From: JAFDXJ01 sp039811225
GTDB taxonomy: Bacteria; Bacteroidota; Bacteroidia; Chitinophagales; Chitinophagaceae
Assembly: GCA_039811225.1 (NCBI GenBank)
Contig: JBDHYG010000023.1
Location: 1-33,865 of the forward strand
DNA: 33,865 nucleotides
Direction: 5' to 3'
Shown: piece by piece, positions 7,876 to 15,816 of the stretch
Position numbering within the stretch: the stretch's first letter is position 1
Layout of the letters: each line of letters starts with the position of its first letter
The notes under the pieces: generated by a model
The model's database searches: none
Seen by the model: the letters and a program-made list of their open reading frames with translations, nothing else
What the model was told of the DNA's origin: nothing
Translations under genes and position numbers: made by a program

Positions 7876-8763
7876 TTATTTGAAGGACGGACTAACCACC
7901 AATTCCTTACTGCCCGGGGTATATACGTAAAAACCTTCACCGGTTTTAACACCCAGTTTCCCGGCGGTAACCATATTCACCAGTAACGGGCAGGGGGCAT
8001 ATTTGGGATTGCCATAACCAGTATATAAAACCTGTAAGATGCTCAGGCACACATCCAGGCCAATAAAATCTGCTAATTGCAAGGGCCCCATGGGATGTGC
8101 CATACCCAGCTTCATGATGGTGTCGATTTCCTGCACGCCGGCAATACCCTCGTAGAGGCTGATGATTGCCTCATTCAGCATAGGCATTAAAATTTTATTG
8201 GCGATAAACCCGGGATAATCATTTACCACACAGGGCACTTTGCCCAGTTTTTTACTTAAGTCAATAATTTTTTCGGTAACTTCTTTTTCTGTGTTGAAAC
8301 CATTGATGATCTCTACTAATTTCATAACCGGGACCGGATTCATAAAATGCATGCCAATCACTTTTCCCGGCCGGCTGGTAACGGCTGCAATTTTTGTAAT
8401 GGAGATGGAAGAGGTATTACTGGCAAGAATGGCATGAGCCGGTGCATGTGCATCTATTTCTTGAAAGATCTTCAGTTTCAAATCAATATTTTCGGTAGCC
8501 GCTTCCACTACGATATCGGCTTCTTGCACACCGGTGGATATAGCCTGGCCGGTGGTAATACGATTCAGTGTTTCGGTTTTTTGTGTTTCAGTAAGGAGGC
8601 CTTTCTCTACCTGGCGGCCTAAATTTTTTTGAATAGTAGCCAATGCTTTTTGTAATTGGGCTGCCTGTACATCTACCATGATAACATCATAGCCATTTTG
8701 TGCAAATACATGTGTGATGCCATTGCCCATCGTGCCTGCGCCGATAACGGTAACTTTTTGCAT
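7876..8763 (-). CDS. 3-hydroxyacyl-CoA (3-hydroxybutyryl-CoA) dehydrogenase
   Basis: This 295-residue enzyme interconverts 3-hydroxyacyl-CoA and 3-oxoacyl-CoA with NAD(H), in fatty acid breakdown or butyryl-CoA type pathways. The N-terminus has the Rossmann dinucleotide motif G8-A-G-T-M-G13 and a D near residue 31 that fits NAD rather than NADP. The catalytic-histidine region G-M-H-F-M-N-P-V-P-V-M lies near residue 140, and the family signature V-N-D-Y-P-G-F-I-A-N-K-I near residue 180. The length is that of the stand-alone bacterial enzyme (Hbd/PaaH type), not the fused FadB. A TATCTTTG promoter box sits about 65 bp upstream. No other beta-oxidation gene is adjacent, so the pathway cannot be fixed from context. 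Confidence 0.95.
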   Translation of the reverse strand: MQKVTVIGAGTMGNGITHVFAQNGYDVIMVDVQAAQLQKALATIQKNLGRQVEKGLLTETQKTETLNRITTGQAISTGVQEADIVVEAATENIDLKLKIFQEIDAHAPAHAILASNTSSISITKIAAVTSRPGKVIGMHFMNPVPVMKLVEIINGFNTEKEVTEKIIDLSKKLGKVPCVVNDYPGFIANKILMPMLNEAIISLYEGIAGVQEIDTIMKLGMAHPMGPLQLADFIGLDVCLSILQVLYTGYGNPKYAPCPLLVNMVTAGKLGVKTGEGFYVYTPGSKELVVSPSFK

Positions 8764-8826
8764 AGTGGTTGTTTAGTTGATAAATTGAAATAAGGCAGTG
8801 TGCCGTGGGCATTCCTGCCGGAGGCG

Positions 8827-8834
8827 CAAAGATA
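8827..8834 (-). promoter_or_regulatory. -7 promoter element of the hydroxyacyl-CoA dehydrogenase gene
   Basis: Reads TATCTTTG on the minus strand, a full match to the Bacteroidota TAnnTTTG consensus, followed by GCGCC. It lies between two same-strand genes, so the dehydrogenase gene appears to have its own promoter. The -33 box is not obvious. Confidence 0.6.
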
Positions 8835-8843
8835 AAAGGAAAT

Positions 8844-9491
8844 TTATTTTTTGCTTTTGAAGTCACCTCGTTTCCAGGCCTGGATAAATTCTGCCCAGGC
8901 AGCCGGGTTAAATAAATTGATGGGTGGTTGCTGGCCCAGGTAATAATATTTCTGGGCTTGTTGGCGCATCTGGCTATTGACGGCTTCTCCGCCATCCGCC
9001 GGAATGATGGTCAGTAAGATCCGTCTTTTGGCAGCGCTGGTATTTTCCCGGGCTATTTCCAATGCATCCGCCGGAATATGGGTGTTTACAAAATCCCGTT
9101 CAAACTGTGCCTGTGTAGGTCGGGCTTTTATGATCGTTGCAGGTAAATAAGCAGTATCATTTACCATTAACTGGATCACACTGAATTCATTTCCCTTTAA
9201 GTTATATGGAATTTCTTTCACCACATCTTTAAACCCGATACTGGAAAAACGAATCAGGTCGCCCTTTTCCACCACAATAGAAAAAACACCCTGGTTATTA
9301 CTGATCGTGCCCCGCCCTTTATGTTCTACGATAATACTGGTGCCCGGTAAGCTGCGCAAACTATCTGCGCTTAATACGATTCCATATAACTGAACAACAG
9401 AATCCTGGGAATGACTCGTGTTTTGGGCTATACCCGTATGAAGAAAAGCAAAACATAAAATGAATAAAATGTATCGTATATTTTTTTGCAT
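8844..9491 (-). CDS. Carboxypeptidase-regulatory-like domain protein, exported
   Basis: The 215-residue product has a signal peptide (I-R-Y-I-L-F-I-L-C-F-A-F-L) and then one CarboxypepD_reg-like beta-sandwich (about residues 35-120), with L-P-G-T-S-I-I-V, G-T-I-S-N-N-Q-G-V-F-S-I and I-R-F-S-S-I-G-F-K. In Bacteroidota this domain usually opens TonB-dependent receptors; here it stands alone with a C-terminal region of about 100 residues rich in Gln, Arg and Ala that I do not recognise. The start is the ATG at 9491; the longer frame starts at TTG. It is divergent from the mrp-like gene, sharing an AT-rich promoter region. Function unknown; probably in the periplasm or on the outer membrane. Confidence 0.82.
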   Translation of the reverse strand: MQKNIRYILFILCFAFLHTGIAQNTSHSQDSVVQLYGIVLSADSLRSLPGTSIIVEHKGRGTISNNQGVFSIVVEKGDLIRFSSIGFKDVVKEIPYNLKGNEFSVIQLMVNDTAYLPATIIKARPTQAQFERDFVNTHIPADALEIARENTSAAKRRILLTIIPADGGEAVNSQMRQQAQKYYYLGQQPPINLFNPAAWAEFIQAWKRGDFKSKK

Positions 9492-9550
9492 GGCGTAGGG
9501 GAAAAATGACAACTCAAATTTGATTAAAACAAAATAACCTTTTTGCGTAG

Positions 9551-9558
9551 TAACTTTG
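9551..9558 (+). promoter_or_regulatory. -7 promoter element of the Mrp-family gene
   Basis: Reads TAACTTTG followed by CA, a full match to TAnnTTTG, about 35 bp before the ATG at 9594. It overlaps the upstream in-frame TTG codon, which argues against the longer reading frame. A -33 box is unclear. Confidence 0.6.
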
Positions 9559-9593
9559 CAGAAAATTTTTTCTTTTTAACAAAAATATGTGTG

Positions 9594-10688
9594 ATGACTG
9601 AAGCAGCCATTTTAGCCGCATTGGGCCATGTGCAGGAGCCGGATTTGCATAAAGACCTGGTGACATTAAATATGATCAAAGACATTCAAATAACAGGGGA
9701 TGAAGTAGCTTTTACCATTATTCTTACCACACCTGCCTGCCCATTGAAAGACCGGTTAAAGAATGATTGTATCCGGGCTATTCATGACCATGTGAACGAA
9801 AAAGCAATTATTAAAATTGATTTCACGGCACAGACAAGCAGCAACCGCCTGGATATTACGCAGGTATTACCTGGAGTAAAAAATATTATTGCCGTGGTGA
9901 GTGGAAAAGGTGGGGTTGGTAAAAGTACGATTGCAGCGAACCTGGCATTAGCCCTGGGACAATCCGGCGCCACCGTGGGGTTAATGGATGCTGATATTTA
10001 TGGCCCCAGTGTACCGATGATGTTTGGCGTGCGTGGTGAACGGCCCATGATGCGTGATGTGAATGGAAAAGGCATGATCATTCCGTTGGAAAAAATGGGT
10101 ATCCGCCTGATGAGTATTGGATTACTCATTGATGAAAAACAGGCAGTAGTTTGGCGGGGCCCCATGGCCAGCAGCGTCATCCGGCAATTTGTAAGTGATG
10201 TGGATTGGGGAGAATTGGATTATTTAGTAATTGATATGCCTCCGGGCACCGGTGATATTCACCTTACTTTGTTGCAATCTGTGCCGGTAACAGGCGCTAT
10301 CATTGTTACCACACCACAAAATGTGGCGCTGGCTGATGCAAAGAAAGCGATTGCCATGTTTAAGCAGGCCCAAATCAATGTACCCATCATTGGTTTGGTG
10401 GAAAATATGGCCTGGTTCACACCGGCAGAATTACCGGAAAATAAATATTATATTTTTGGAAAAGAAGGGGGCAAGCGCCTGGCAGAAGAATTTGACCTCG
10501 CATTTTTAGGACAGGTACCCCTGGTGCAATCCATCCGGGAAGGAGGAGACAGCGGTATTCCGGCGATGGCGGGAGAGGATGCAATTTCCAAAAATGCTTT
10601 TCAGAAATTTGCTGGCCTGGCTGCCCGGAATATTGCTATACGCAATGCCCAAAAGCCCGCCACCGCTCGGTTGAAGTTACTGGTATAA
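9594..10688 (+). CDS. Mrp/NBP35-family Fe-S cluster carrier ATPase (ApbC-like)
   Basis: The 364-residue protein loads or carries Fe-S clusters for apo-proteins in the cytoplasm. An N-terminal MIP18/DUF59 domain (about residues 5-85, with T-P-A-C49-P) precedes a P-loop ATPase with the deviant Walker A G104-K-G-G-V-G-K-S-T112, followed by D-A-D-I-Y-G-P-S and the D-M-P-P-G-T-G-D block. In many members a C-x-x-C after the V-E-N-M segment binds the shared cluster. Here that place reads E-N-M-A-W-F-T-P-A-E-L-P with no cysteine, so cluster binding must differ or depend on C49. The start is the ATG at 9594, after a promoter box. It converges with the amidase gene with almost no gap. Confidence 0.93.
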   Translation: MTEAAILAALGHVQEPDLHKDLVTLNMIKDIQITGDEVAFTIILTTPACPLKDRLKNDCIRAIHDHVNEKAIIKIDFTAQTSSNRLDITQVLPGVKNIIAVVSGKGGVGKSTIAANLALALGQSGATVGLMDADIYGPSVPMMFGVRGERPMMRDVNGKGMIIPLEKMGIRLMSIGLLIDEKQAVVWRGPMASSVIRQFVSDVDWGELDYLVIDMPPGTGDIHLTLLQSVPVTGAIIVTTPQNVALADAKKAIAMFKQAQINVPIIGLVENMAWFTPAELPENKYYIFGKEGGKRLAEEFDLAFLGQVPLVQSIREGGDSGIPAMAGEDAISKNAFQKFAGLAARNIAIRNAQKPATARLKLLV

Positions 10689-10696
10689 ACAGTTCG

Positions 10697-11518
10697 CTAT
10701 TCATATTTTTGCTGCAGGGAAAATAAAATCTTTTGATCAGCAGCATTCAATTGCTCGGTGGAATCAGCAGGTGTAAAATGAATTTTAAAGGACCGGATGG
10801 CTGCACTGCTATCTTTGATATTGTACCCGATGATGCGCAGCGCCTGCAATGCATTGAAAGATGCCGGTACAATAACATTACTTGTATCATACCAATAACC
10901 AAAACCTTTTTCAGCTAAGAGTTTCCAGGGAAAAAACCGGCTGGGATCTACCTTGCGTTCCGGCGCCACATCGGCATGCCCGATGAAATTGGCGGCGGGT
11001 ATATGATAAGCTTCTTTTAAGGCAGTCAACAATTTCAATAAACTTTGAATTTGGCTGTCAGGAAAAATTGATTCGCCATTATTATCCAGTTCTATACCTA
11101 TACTGGCAGAATTCACATCTGTAAGATTGCCCCATTTGCTTACACCGGCATGCCAGGCACGGAAATAATCATTGAGCATGTGATAGACGGTCCCGTCTTT
11201 GCATATTACATAATGAGCGCTTACCTGGGTACGGGTGAGGGTAAATGTTTGCAGCGTTTGCGTACAACTTTCCTGGTCGGTATGATGAATAATAACGAAA
11301 TTAGGTTTGCGCAAATTAAAATTAGTCGTACCTACCCAATTATTTGCTGTTGGAAAAGAATCCAATAATGGGTAAGTGGCCAGTATTTTTGCATAAGCAT
11401 TAGCCTGTTTTTTATACGATCGGTTACTGCTGTAGTAGGGATTACGGGCACAACCAAAAAGAAACAATAAGCAAAATATCCAGCAGGTTTGAGTAACAAG
11501 ACTTTTATAGGTCATCAT
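10697..11518 (-). CDS. N-acetylmuramoyl-L-alanine amidase lipoprotein (Amidase_2, zinc type)
   Basis: The 273-residue protein cuts the amide bond between N-acetylmuramic acid and the peptide stem of peptidoglycan. It has a lipoprotein signal ending in L-F-G-C23. The amidase_2 (PGRP/AmpD-like) domain covers about residues 70-225: V-I-I-H78-H79-T-D holds the first zinc ligand, S-x-G-I-E-L-D the strand with the conserved Glu, and I-G-H-A-D-V-A-P-x-R-K-x-D-P the second His and final Asp region. Substrate may be murein fragments or intact wall; AmpD-type and AmiD-type enzymes cannot be told apart here, but the lipid anchor fits the envelope-located AmiD type. It is divergent from the SGNH-like gene. 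Confidence 0.93.
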   Translation of the reverse strand: MMTYKSLVTQTCWIFCLLFLFGCARNPYYSSNRSYKKQANAYAKILATYPLLDSFPTANNWVGTTNFNLRKPNFVIIHHTDQESCTQTLQTFTLTRTQVSAHYVICKDGTVYHMLNDYFRAWHAGVSKWGNLTDVNSASIGIELDNNGESIFPDSQIQSLLKLLTALKEAYHIPAANFIGHADVAPERKVDPSRFFPWKLLAEKGFGYWYDTSNVIVPASFNALQALRIIGYNIKDSSAAIRSFKIHFTPADSTEQLNAADQKILFSLQQKYE

Positions 11519-11589
11519 TTTTTTATAGGATGTTAAAGCTAATCAACTTTTTAAATATCACGATAGACAACCGTTCATCATATTTTTCG

Positions 11590-11619
11590 TAATATATTAA
11601 TTAATCGATAATATATTCG
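11590..11619 (+). promoter_or_regulatory. Repeat-containing promoter region of the SGNH-like gene
   Basis: Two identical TAATATATT sequences start at 11590 and 11609, 19 bp apart, in the divergent gap between the amidase and the SGNH-like gene. The second copy overlaps TATATTCG, a seven-of-eight match to the TAnnTTTG -7 box, about 27 bp before the ATG. It could be a promoter with an operator, or just AT-rich sequence. Confidence 0.35.
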
Positions 11620-11645
11620 GAAGCTAAAAATTTAATCCTTTCTTT

Positions 11646-12626
11646 ATGAAAAGTCTGATCCTTATCCTGGCAGCCACTTCAACTATGTTATTTGCTTGTA
11701 AAAAATCCGGAAAATCACCGGACACACCACCCAAAGATGAAAGGGACTATCATAGTAACCTGACACCGTTGATAGACCTGGACACCAATTATCTTGGCTA
11801 TCCCGGTAAATTATTTCCCGGTTCCAATCAACCTTCAGGAACCTATGCACAGGATCTGCAACAAATTTGTGCTTCTATCAAACCGCTGAATGCCGGTGGC
11901 CATTATGATCCCTTTGGTAAAGTCGGTTTTGTTTCCATCGGGCCCAGTACTTCATTGATTATGATGAATGCTTTAATTGAAAAGATGCGGCATAATGAAC
12001 ATGTCAATCCCAAGTTGTGGCCCCTTTCTTTAGGCCAGGGGGGCATGGGCATTAATCAATTACTTACTAACTCCACAAAATTCTGGGATACAGTTGCCTT
12101 AAAGCTCGCTGAATTCCAATTATCACCCAAACAGATACAAGTGGTCTATTTTGAAGAAGATGATAATGATGATTATTCCAGCGCATTCCCGGCCCGCCCA
12201 TTAGATGTTAAAGAAAAACTGAAACAAGGCCTGCAACTGATCAAAACAAAATTTCCCAATGTAAAAGTGGCTTATGTCCTGGCACGGACCACCACGATAT
12301 ATATGCCTATCCGGGATGATAATAAGCAACAGGAACCCATTGCGTATTATCTTGGCTTTGCTGATAAATGGCTGATTGAAGATCAGATTAATGGCGATCC
12401 GGGCCTTGCTTATAAAGGAGATAATATTGTAGCACCTATAGTTACCTGGGGGCCTTATCAATGGGCCGATGGTGACCGCTATCGCAGTGATGGTTTCAAC
12501 TGGCTTAAGTCGGATACGGATGATGGTCTGCACCCCAATGACCAGGGCTCCGATAAATTGTCCGATCTTTTTCTGAATTTTTTACTCACTGACCCATATG
12601 CCCGATTGTGGTTTGCAAAAAGTTGA
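11646..12626 (+). CDS. SGNH/GDSL-hydrolase-like lipoprotein of unknown substrate
   Basis: The 326-residue protein has a lipoprotein signal ending in L-F-A-C18 followed by K-K-S-G-K-S. I do not recognise a close family. The C-terminal D-D-G-L-H-P-N-D-Q-G-S-D segment (about residues 298-309) matches the block V Asp-x-x-His of SGNH hydrolases. V-S-I-G-P-S-T-S near residue 98 could take the place of the GDSL serine block, and the L-G-Q-G-G-M-G segment near 131 the glycine block. Members of this superfamily hydrolyse esters, often of carbohydrates or lipids; the substrate here cannot be told. It stands alone, between the divergent amidase and the PaiB-like gene. Family assignment is moderate, function unknown. 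Confidence 0.7.
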   Translation: MKSLILILAATSTMLFACKKSGKSPDTPPKDERDYHSNLTPLIDLDTNYLGYPGKLFPGSNQPSGTYAQDLQQICASIKPLNAGGHYDPFGKVGFVSIGPSTSLIMMNALIEKMRHNEHVNPKLWPLSLGQGGMGINQLLTNSTKFWDTVALKLAEFQLSPKQIQVVYFEEDDNDDYSSAFPARPLDVKEKLKQGLQLIKTKFPNVKVAYVLARTTTIYMPIRDDNKQQEPIAYYLGFADKWLIEDQINGDPGLAYKGDNIVAPIVTWGPYQWADGDRYRSDGFNWLKSDTDDGLHPNDQGSDKLSDLFLNFLLTDPYARLWFAKS

Positions 12627-12728
12627 TTAAACGATTTTTTTTATTTTAAAAAACATCGGATCTGCCAGGTTGCTAAGCGGAATTACTTTCTTATACTAAA
12701 TTCAGCCATTCATTTTTTAAGTATTTAG

Positions 12729-12736
12729 TATCTTCG
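12729..12736 (+). promoter_or_regulatory. -7 element just before the PaiB-like GTG start
   Basis: Reads TATCTTCG, seven of eight positions of TAnnTTTG. It ends five bases before the GTG start codon, so the predicted transcript would have little or no 5' leader. No -33 TTTG is evident. Confidence 0.45.
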
Positions 12737-12741
12737 CGCAC

Positions 12742-13380
12742 GTGTATAAATTACCCCAATTTGTAGCCGGCAGCGAGGAAGCAGTTTTTGCATTTATGCA
12801 GGCACATCCTTTTGTGGTCGTGATGGCCAATGGGGAAAAGGGCATCCCGGCTGTATCCCAGGTTCCCGTACTAATAGAACAAAAGAAGGATAAAATTTTT
12901 ATAGAGTTCCATGTCATGCGGGGCACCAGCCATGCAAAAGCATTGCAACAACAAATGCAGGCGATGTGTTTATTTACCGGGCCTCATGCCTATGTCAGCG
13001 CTTCCTGGTACACCAATAAAAAAGTAGCCAGCACCTGGAATTACCAGGCTGTACAGGCTTCCGGCACATTACAACTATTGGATGAAACTGCATTGCACCA
13101 ACACCTGACCAGGCTTACGGAAAAGTTTGAAGCGGGCCATTCCGGGGAAGCCCTGGTACAAAATATGGATCCTGCCTATGTTCATAAAATGATGCAGGCC
13201 ATTGTAGGTTTTAGCATGGAAGTACAAGCGCTGGAGCATGTTTTCAAGCTCAGTCAAAACAGGACAGAAAAAGATTTTGATACGATTATACACAAATTAT
13301 CGGATATAGGCGGTTATGCGGAACAGGTAGCAGCAGCTATGAAGAATTGCAAAACATACGCATACCCAAAGCAAAAATAA
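12742..13380 (+). CDS. PaiB-like FMN-binding protein
   Basis: The 212-residue protein belongs to the PaiB family (FMN-binding split-barrel fold; in Bacillus subtilis PaiB is described as a negative regulator of sporulation and degradative enzyme genes). The N-terminus M-Y-K-L-P-Q-F matches the usual M-Y-x-P-x-x-F opening, which fixes the unusual GTG start. The split-barrel core spans about residues 15-150, with H-V-M-R-G-T-S-H-A and the conserved S-A-S-W-Y block near residue 88, followed by V-x-T-W-N-Y-x-A-V-x-x-x-G-x-L. Its stop is 11 bp before pyrF, so the two are likely co-transcribed. DNA binding is not evident here, and the role in this organism is unknown. Confidence 0.92.
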   Translation: MYKLPQFVAGSEEAVFAFMQAHPFVVVMANGEKGIPAVSQVPVLIEQKKDKIFIEFHVMRGTSHAKALQQQMQAMCLFTGPHAYVSASWYTNKKVASTWNYQAVQASGTLQLLDETALHQHLTRLTEKFEAGHSGEALVQNMDPAYVHKMMQAIVGFSMEVQALEHVFKLSQNRTEKDFDTIIHKLSDIGGYAEQVAAAMKNCKTYAYPKQK

Positions 13381-13391
13381 GGACCTTTCAT

Positions 13392-14234
13392 ATGAACAGA
13401 ATTCAACTTGCCAAACATATTCTTGAAAAAAAATCCTACCTCTGTGTAGGCCTCGATACCAACCCGGAATTATTACCCCATCATTTACTGGATCAGCCCG
13501 ATGCGATCATTGAATTTAATAAAGCCATAATAGATGCTACAAAAGACCTTTGCGTAGCATACAAAATCAATACGGCATTTTATGAGGCATTAGGCTCAAA
13601 AGGCTGGGAAGCCATGCAGGAAACGGCTGCATATATTCCCTCGACTCATTTTAAAATTGCGGATGCCAAACGAGGGGATATCGGCAGTACTTCGGCACAA
13701 TACGCAAAAGCATTTTTCGAAACCCTGGCTTTTGATGCCGTTACCGTAGCGCCGTATATGGGTGAAGACAGTGTGCGGCCCTTCCTGGACTATGAAAATA
13801 AATGGACGATCGTTTTAGGCCTAACCAGCAATAAAGGGAGCGCTGATTTTCAACAACAATTTATTGCCACACATGGCATGCCTCCCTCACAATATGATTT
13901 CTTATATGAACGGGTGATTAAAAAAGTATGTGAGTGGGGCACACCGGAGAATCTAATGTTTGTGGTTGGCGCCACCAAACCGGAAGAATTAAAACGGATC
14001 CGGAAAATGGTACCCGGTCATTTCTTCCTCGTTCCCGGTGTGGGCTTCCAGGGAGGTAGTATGGAGCAGGTGAGTGCATTTGGGATGAATTCGGATACCG
14101 GTTTATTGATCAATGTCAGCCGCGCCATCCTCTATGCTTCCCGCAAGGAAAATTTCGCGGCCGAAGCAAGGGTCATCGCCAGCCAGTATCAATTTGAAAT
14201 GGCAGCATTCCTGGAAAAAAATGCCGGGAAATAA
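13392..14234 (+). CDS. pyrF: Orotidine 5'-phosphate decarboxylase (type 2)
   Basis: PyrF makes UMP from OMP in the last step of de novo pyrimidine synthesis. The 280-residue length and the active-site motif D91-A-K93-R-G-D96-I-G, followed by S-T-S-A-Q-Y-A-K, identify the type 2 (long) subfamily; K93 is the catalytic lysine. L-C-V-G-L-D-T-N-P near residue 17 supplies another active-site aspartate. The C-terminal V-P-G-V-G-F-Q-G-G segment is the phosphate-binding part of the TIM barrel. The start is the ATG at 13392, as a longer frame would begin with TTG inside the end of the PaiB-like gene. It is probably translated from the same transcript as that gene. Confidence 0.97.
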   Translation: MNRIQLAKHILEKKSYLCVGLDTNPELLPHHLLDQPDAIIEFNKAIIDATKDLCVAYKINTAFYEALGSKGWEAMQETAAYIPSTHFKIADAKRGDIGSTSAQYAKAFFETLAFDAVTVAPYMGEDSVRPFLDYENKWTIVLGLTSNKGSADFQQQFIATHGMPPSQYDFLYERVIKKVCEWGTPENLMFVVGATKPEELKRIRKMVPGHFFLVPGVGFQGGSMEQVSAFGMNSDTGLLINVSRAILYASRKENFAAEARVIASQYQFEMAAFLEKNAGK

Positions 14235-14324
14235 CCAGGCATGATTTTTACTTTTTGTAGTTACACAGTAATACAACATGGGTTTACACCGGTAATTAAA
14301 TTTTTATTTTAAAAAGAAAAGATA

Positions 14325-15560
14325 GTGGACTTCACTGCATTTGGACTGAATGGATTATTAATTGAGGGGATCTCGGCGATGGGTTATAAAGAAGCCACTC
14401 CTGTACAGGAGAAAGTGATCCCGGTGATCCTGCAGGGGAAAGACCTGATTGCGTCAGCACAAACCGGTACCGGGAAAACCGCCGCTTTTTTATTGCCCAT
14501 TGTACATCAACTCATCTCTGCGCCACACGATGCACACCAGATCAATGCGCTGGTAATAGTGCCCACACGTGAACTCGCCATTCAGATAAGCCAGACCATG
14601 GAAGGCCTGGCCTATTTCACGTCCACCAGCGCCATTGCCGTTTATGGCGGTAGTGAAGGAGCCTTGTTTACCCAGGAAAAGAAGGCGCTCAGCCTGGGTG
14701 CCGATATGGTGATATGTACGCCGGGCCGCATGCTGGCACACCTGGCAATGGGATATGTAAAACTGGATGGGCTTAAATACCTCGTTTTGGATGAAGCCGA
14801 CCGGATGCTCGATATGGGCTTCTATGATGATATCATGAAGATCATTGCCTATTTACCAAAACAACGGCAGACTTTATTATTTTCCGCAACCATGCCAACC
14901 CGCATCCGGCAACTGGCACAAAAAATTTTACAGCAACCGGAAGAAATAAATATTGCTATTTCAAAACCACCGGAGAAGATCAGGCAATCGGCGTTTTCCA
15001 TTTATGAAAGCCAGAAAGAACCCTTGCTCCAATGGCTGCTTACCGGGAAAAATTTTGGCCGTGTCCTTATTTTCTGTTCCCGTATCAAACATGTGCGCAG
15101 TTTAACAAGGGCATTGAAGCAGGCTCGTTTCTTAGCCAATGAAATCCATTCCGGCCTGGAACAACCGGCCCGTGAGCAGGTCCTGCTTGATTTTAAAAAC
15201 AGGAAATTAAATATCCTGGTAGCCACCGATATCCTGTCGCGGGGCATTGATATAGATGATATAGATTTGGTCATCAATTTTGATGTGCCGCATGGCGGGG
15301 AAGATTATGTGCATAGGATTGGCCGTACAGCCCGTGCAGCCAGTGAAGGCATGGCCATTACCTTTATTACACCAGTGGAACAACGAAAATTCCTGGTGAT
15401 AGAAAATTTATTAGGCTACCCGGTACCAAAATCTACAGTGCCCGAATTCCTTGGCCCTGCACCTGCCTATAACCCGGTCATTAAAAAACATGCCGGCCCG
15501 AAGAAATCCTTTCAAAAAAAGAAATTTTATCACGGGAAGAAACCACATGGATTAAAATAA
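14325..15560 (+). CDS. DEAD-box ATP-dependent RNA helicase, RhlE type
   Basis: The 411-residue enzyme unwinds RNA duplexes using ATP, usually in ribosome assembly, RNA decay or cold adaptation. All core motifs are visible: Q motif G-Y-K-E-A-T-P-V-Q (20-28), Walker A A45-Q-T-G-T-G-K-T52, P-T-R-E-L (80-84), T-P-G-R, D156-E-A-D159, S-A-T, A-T-D-I-L-S-R-G-I-D and H-R-I-G-R-T-A-R. The C-terminal tail is short and very basic (many Lys and Phe), as in RhlE proteins, and likely helps bind RNA. The start is GTG: M-D-F-T-A-F-G-L-N lines up with the usual M-S-F-x-x-L-G-L opening of RhlE. A weak AT hairpin near 15726-15748 may terminate it. Confidence 0.96.
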   Translation: MDFTAFGLNGLLIEGISAMGYKEATPVQEKVIPVILQGKDLIASAQTGTGKTAAFLLPIVHQLISAPHDAHQINALVIVPTRELAIQISQTMEGLAYFTSTSAIAVYGGSEGALFTQEKKALSLGADMVICTPGRMLAHLAMGYVKLDGLKYLVLDEADRMLDMGFYDDIMKIIAYLPKQRQTLLFSATMPTRIRQLAQKILQQPEEINIAISKPPEKIRQSAFSIYESQKEPLLQWLLTGKNFGRVLIFCSRIKHVRSLTRALKQARFLANEIHSGLEQPAREQVLLDFKNRKLNILVATDILSRGIDIDDIDLVINFDVPHGGEDYVHRIGRTARAASEGMAITFITPVEQRKFLVIENLLGYPVPKSTVPEFLGPAPAYNPVIKKHAGPKKSFQKKKFYHGKKPHGLK

Positions 15561-15725
15561 AATATTATCCCGGTGAAATTTTCTTTAACCTTGGATAAAA
15601 GATAAATGTGAGGTCGCATGATAACTAAGTAAAAGCCCACCCGGTGTTTTCATCTTCACGCTTCATGCCGCAAATTTCATAATGCCATTTTTCAGAGGCA
15701 GGTGGAAGTACCCGGATGGAAGATG

Positions 15726-15748
15726 AAAAAGTCATTCCACTTTTTTTT
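15726..15748 (+). terminator. Possible weak terminator after the helicase gene
   Basis: AAAAAGT and ACTTTTT (15726-15732, 15739-15745) can pair around a six-base loop, with the T run continuing to 15748. The stem is almost all A-T, so its strength is doubtful. It lies upstream of the promoter of the next small gene. Confidence 0.3.
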
Positions 15749-15757
15749 AAAACCTGT

Positions 15758-15787
15758 TTTGTATTTCTTTAAAAAGCTGTATCTTTC
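15758..15787 (+). promoter_or_regulatory. Promoter of the poly-G small gene
   Basis: TTTG at 15758-15761 and TATCTTTC at 15780-15787 are separated by 18 bp. This is the Bacteroidota -33/-7 arrangement with one mismatch in the -7 box. The ATG of the short reading frame follows about 30 bp later, which suggests the short gene is transcribed. Confidence 0.6.
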
Positions 15788-15816
15788 AGTAATCTTTTTA
15801 TTAAATTAACTTGCCT

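Noticed and set aside
12635..12660. AT-rich hairpin after the SGNH-like gene as terminator
   Set aside because: Pairing is nearly all T with A runs and could form in many registers, so it is not distinctive enough to call.
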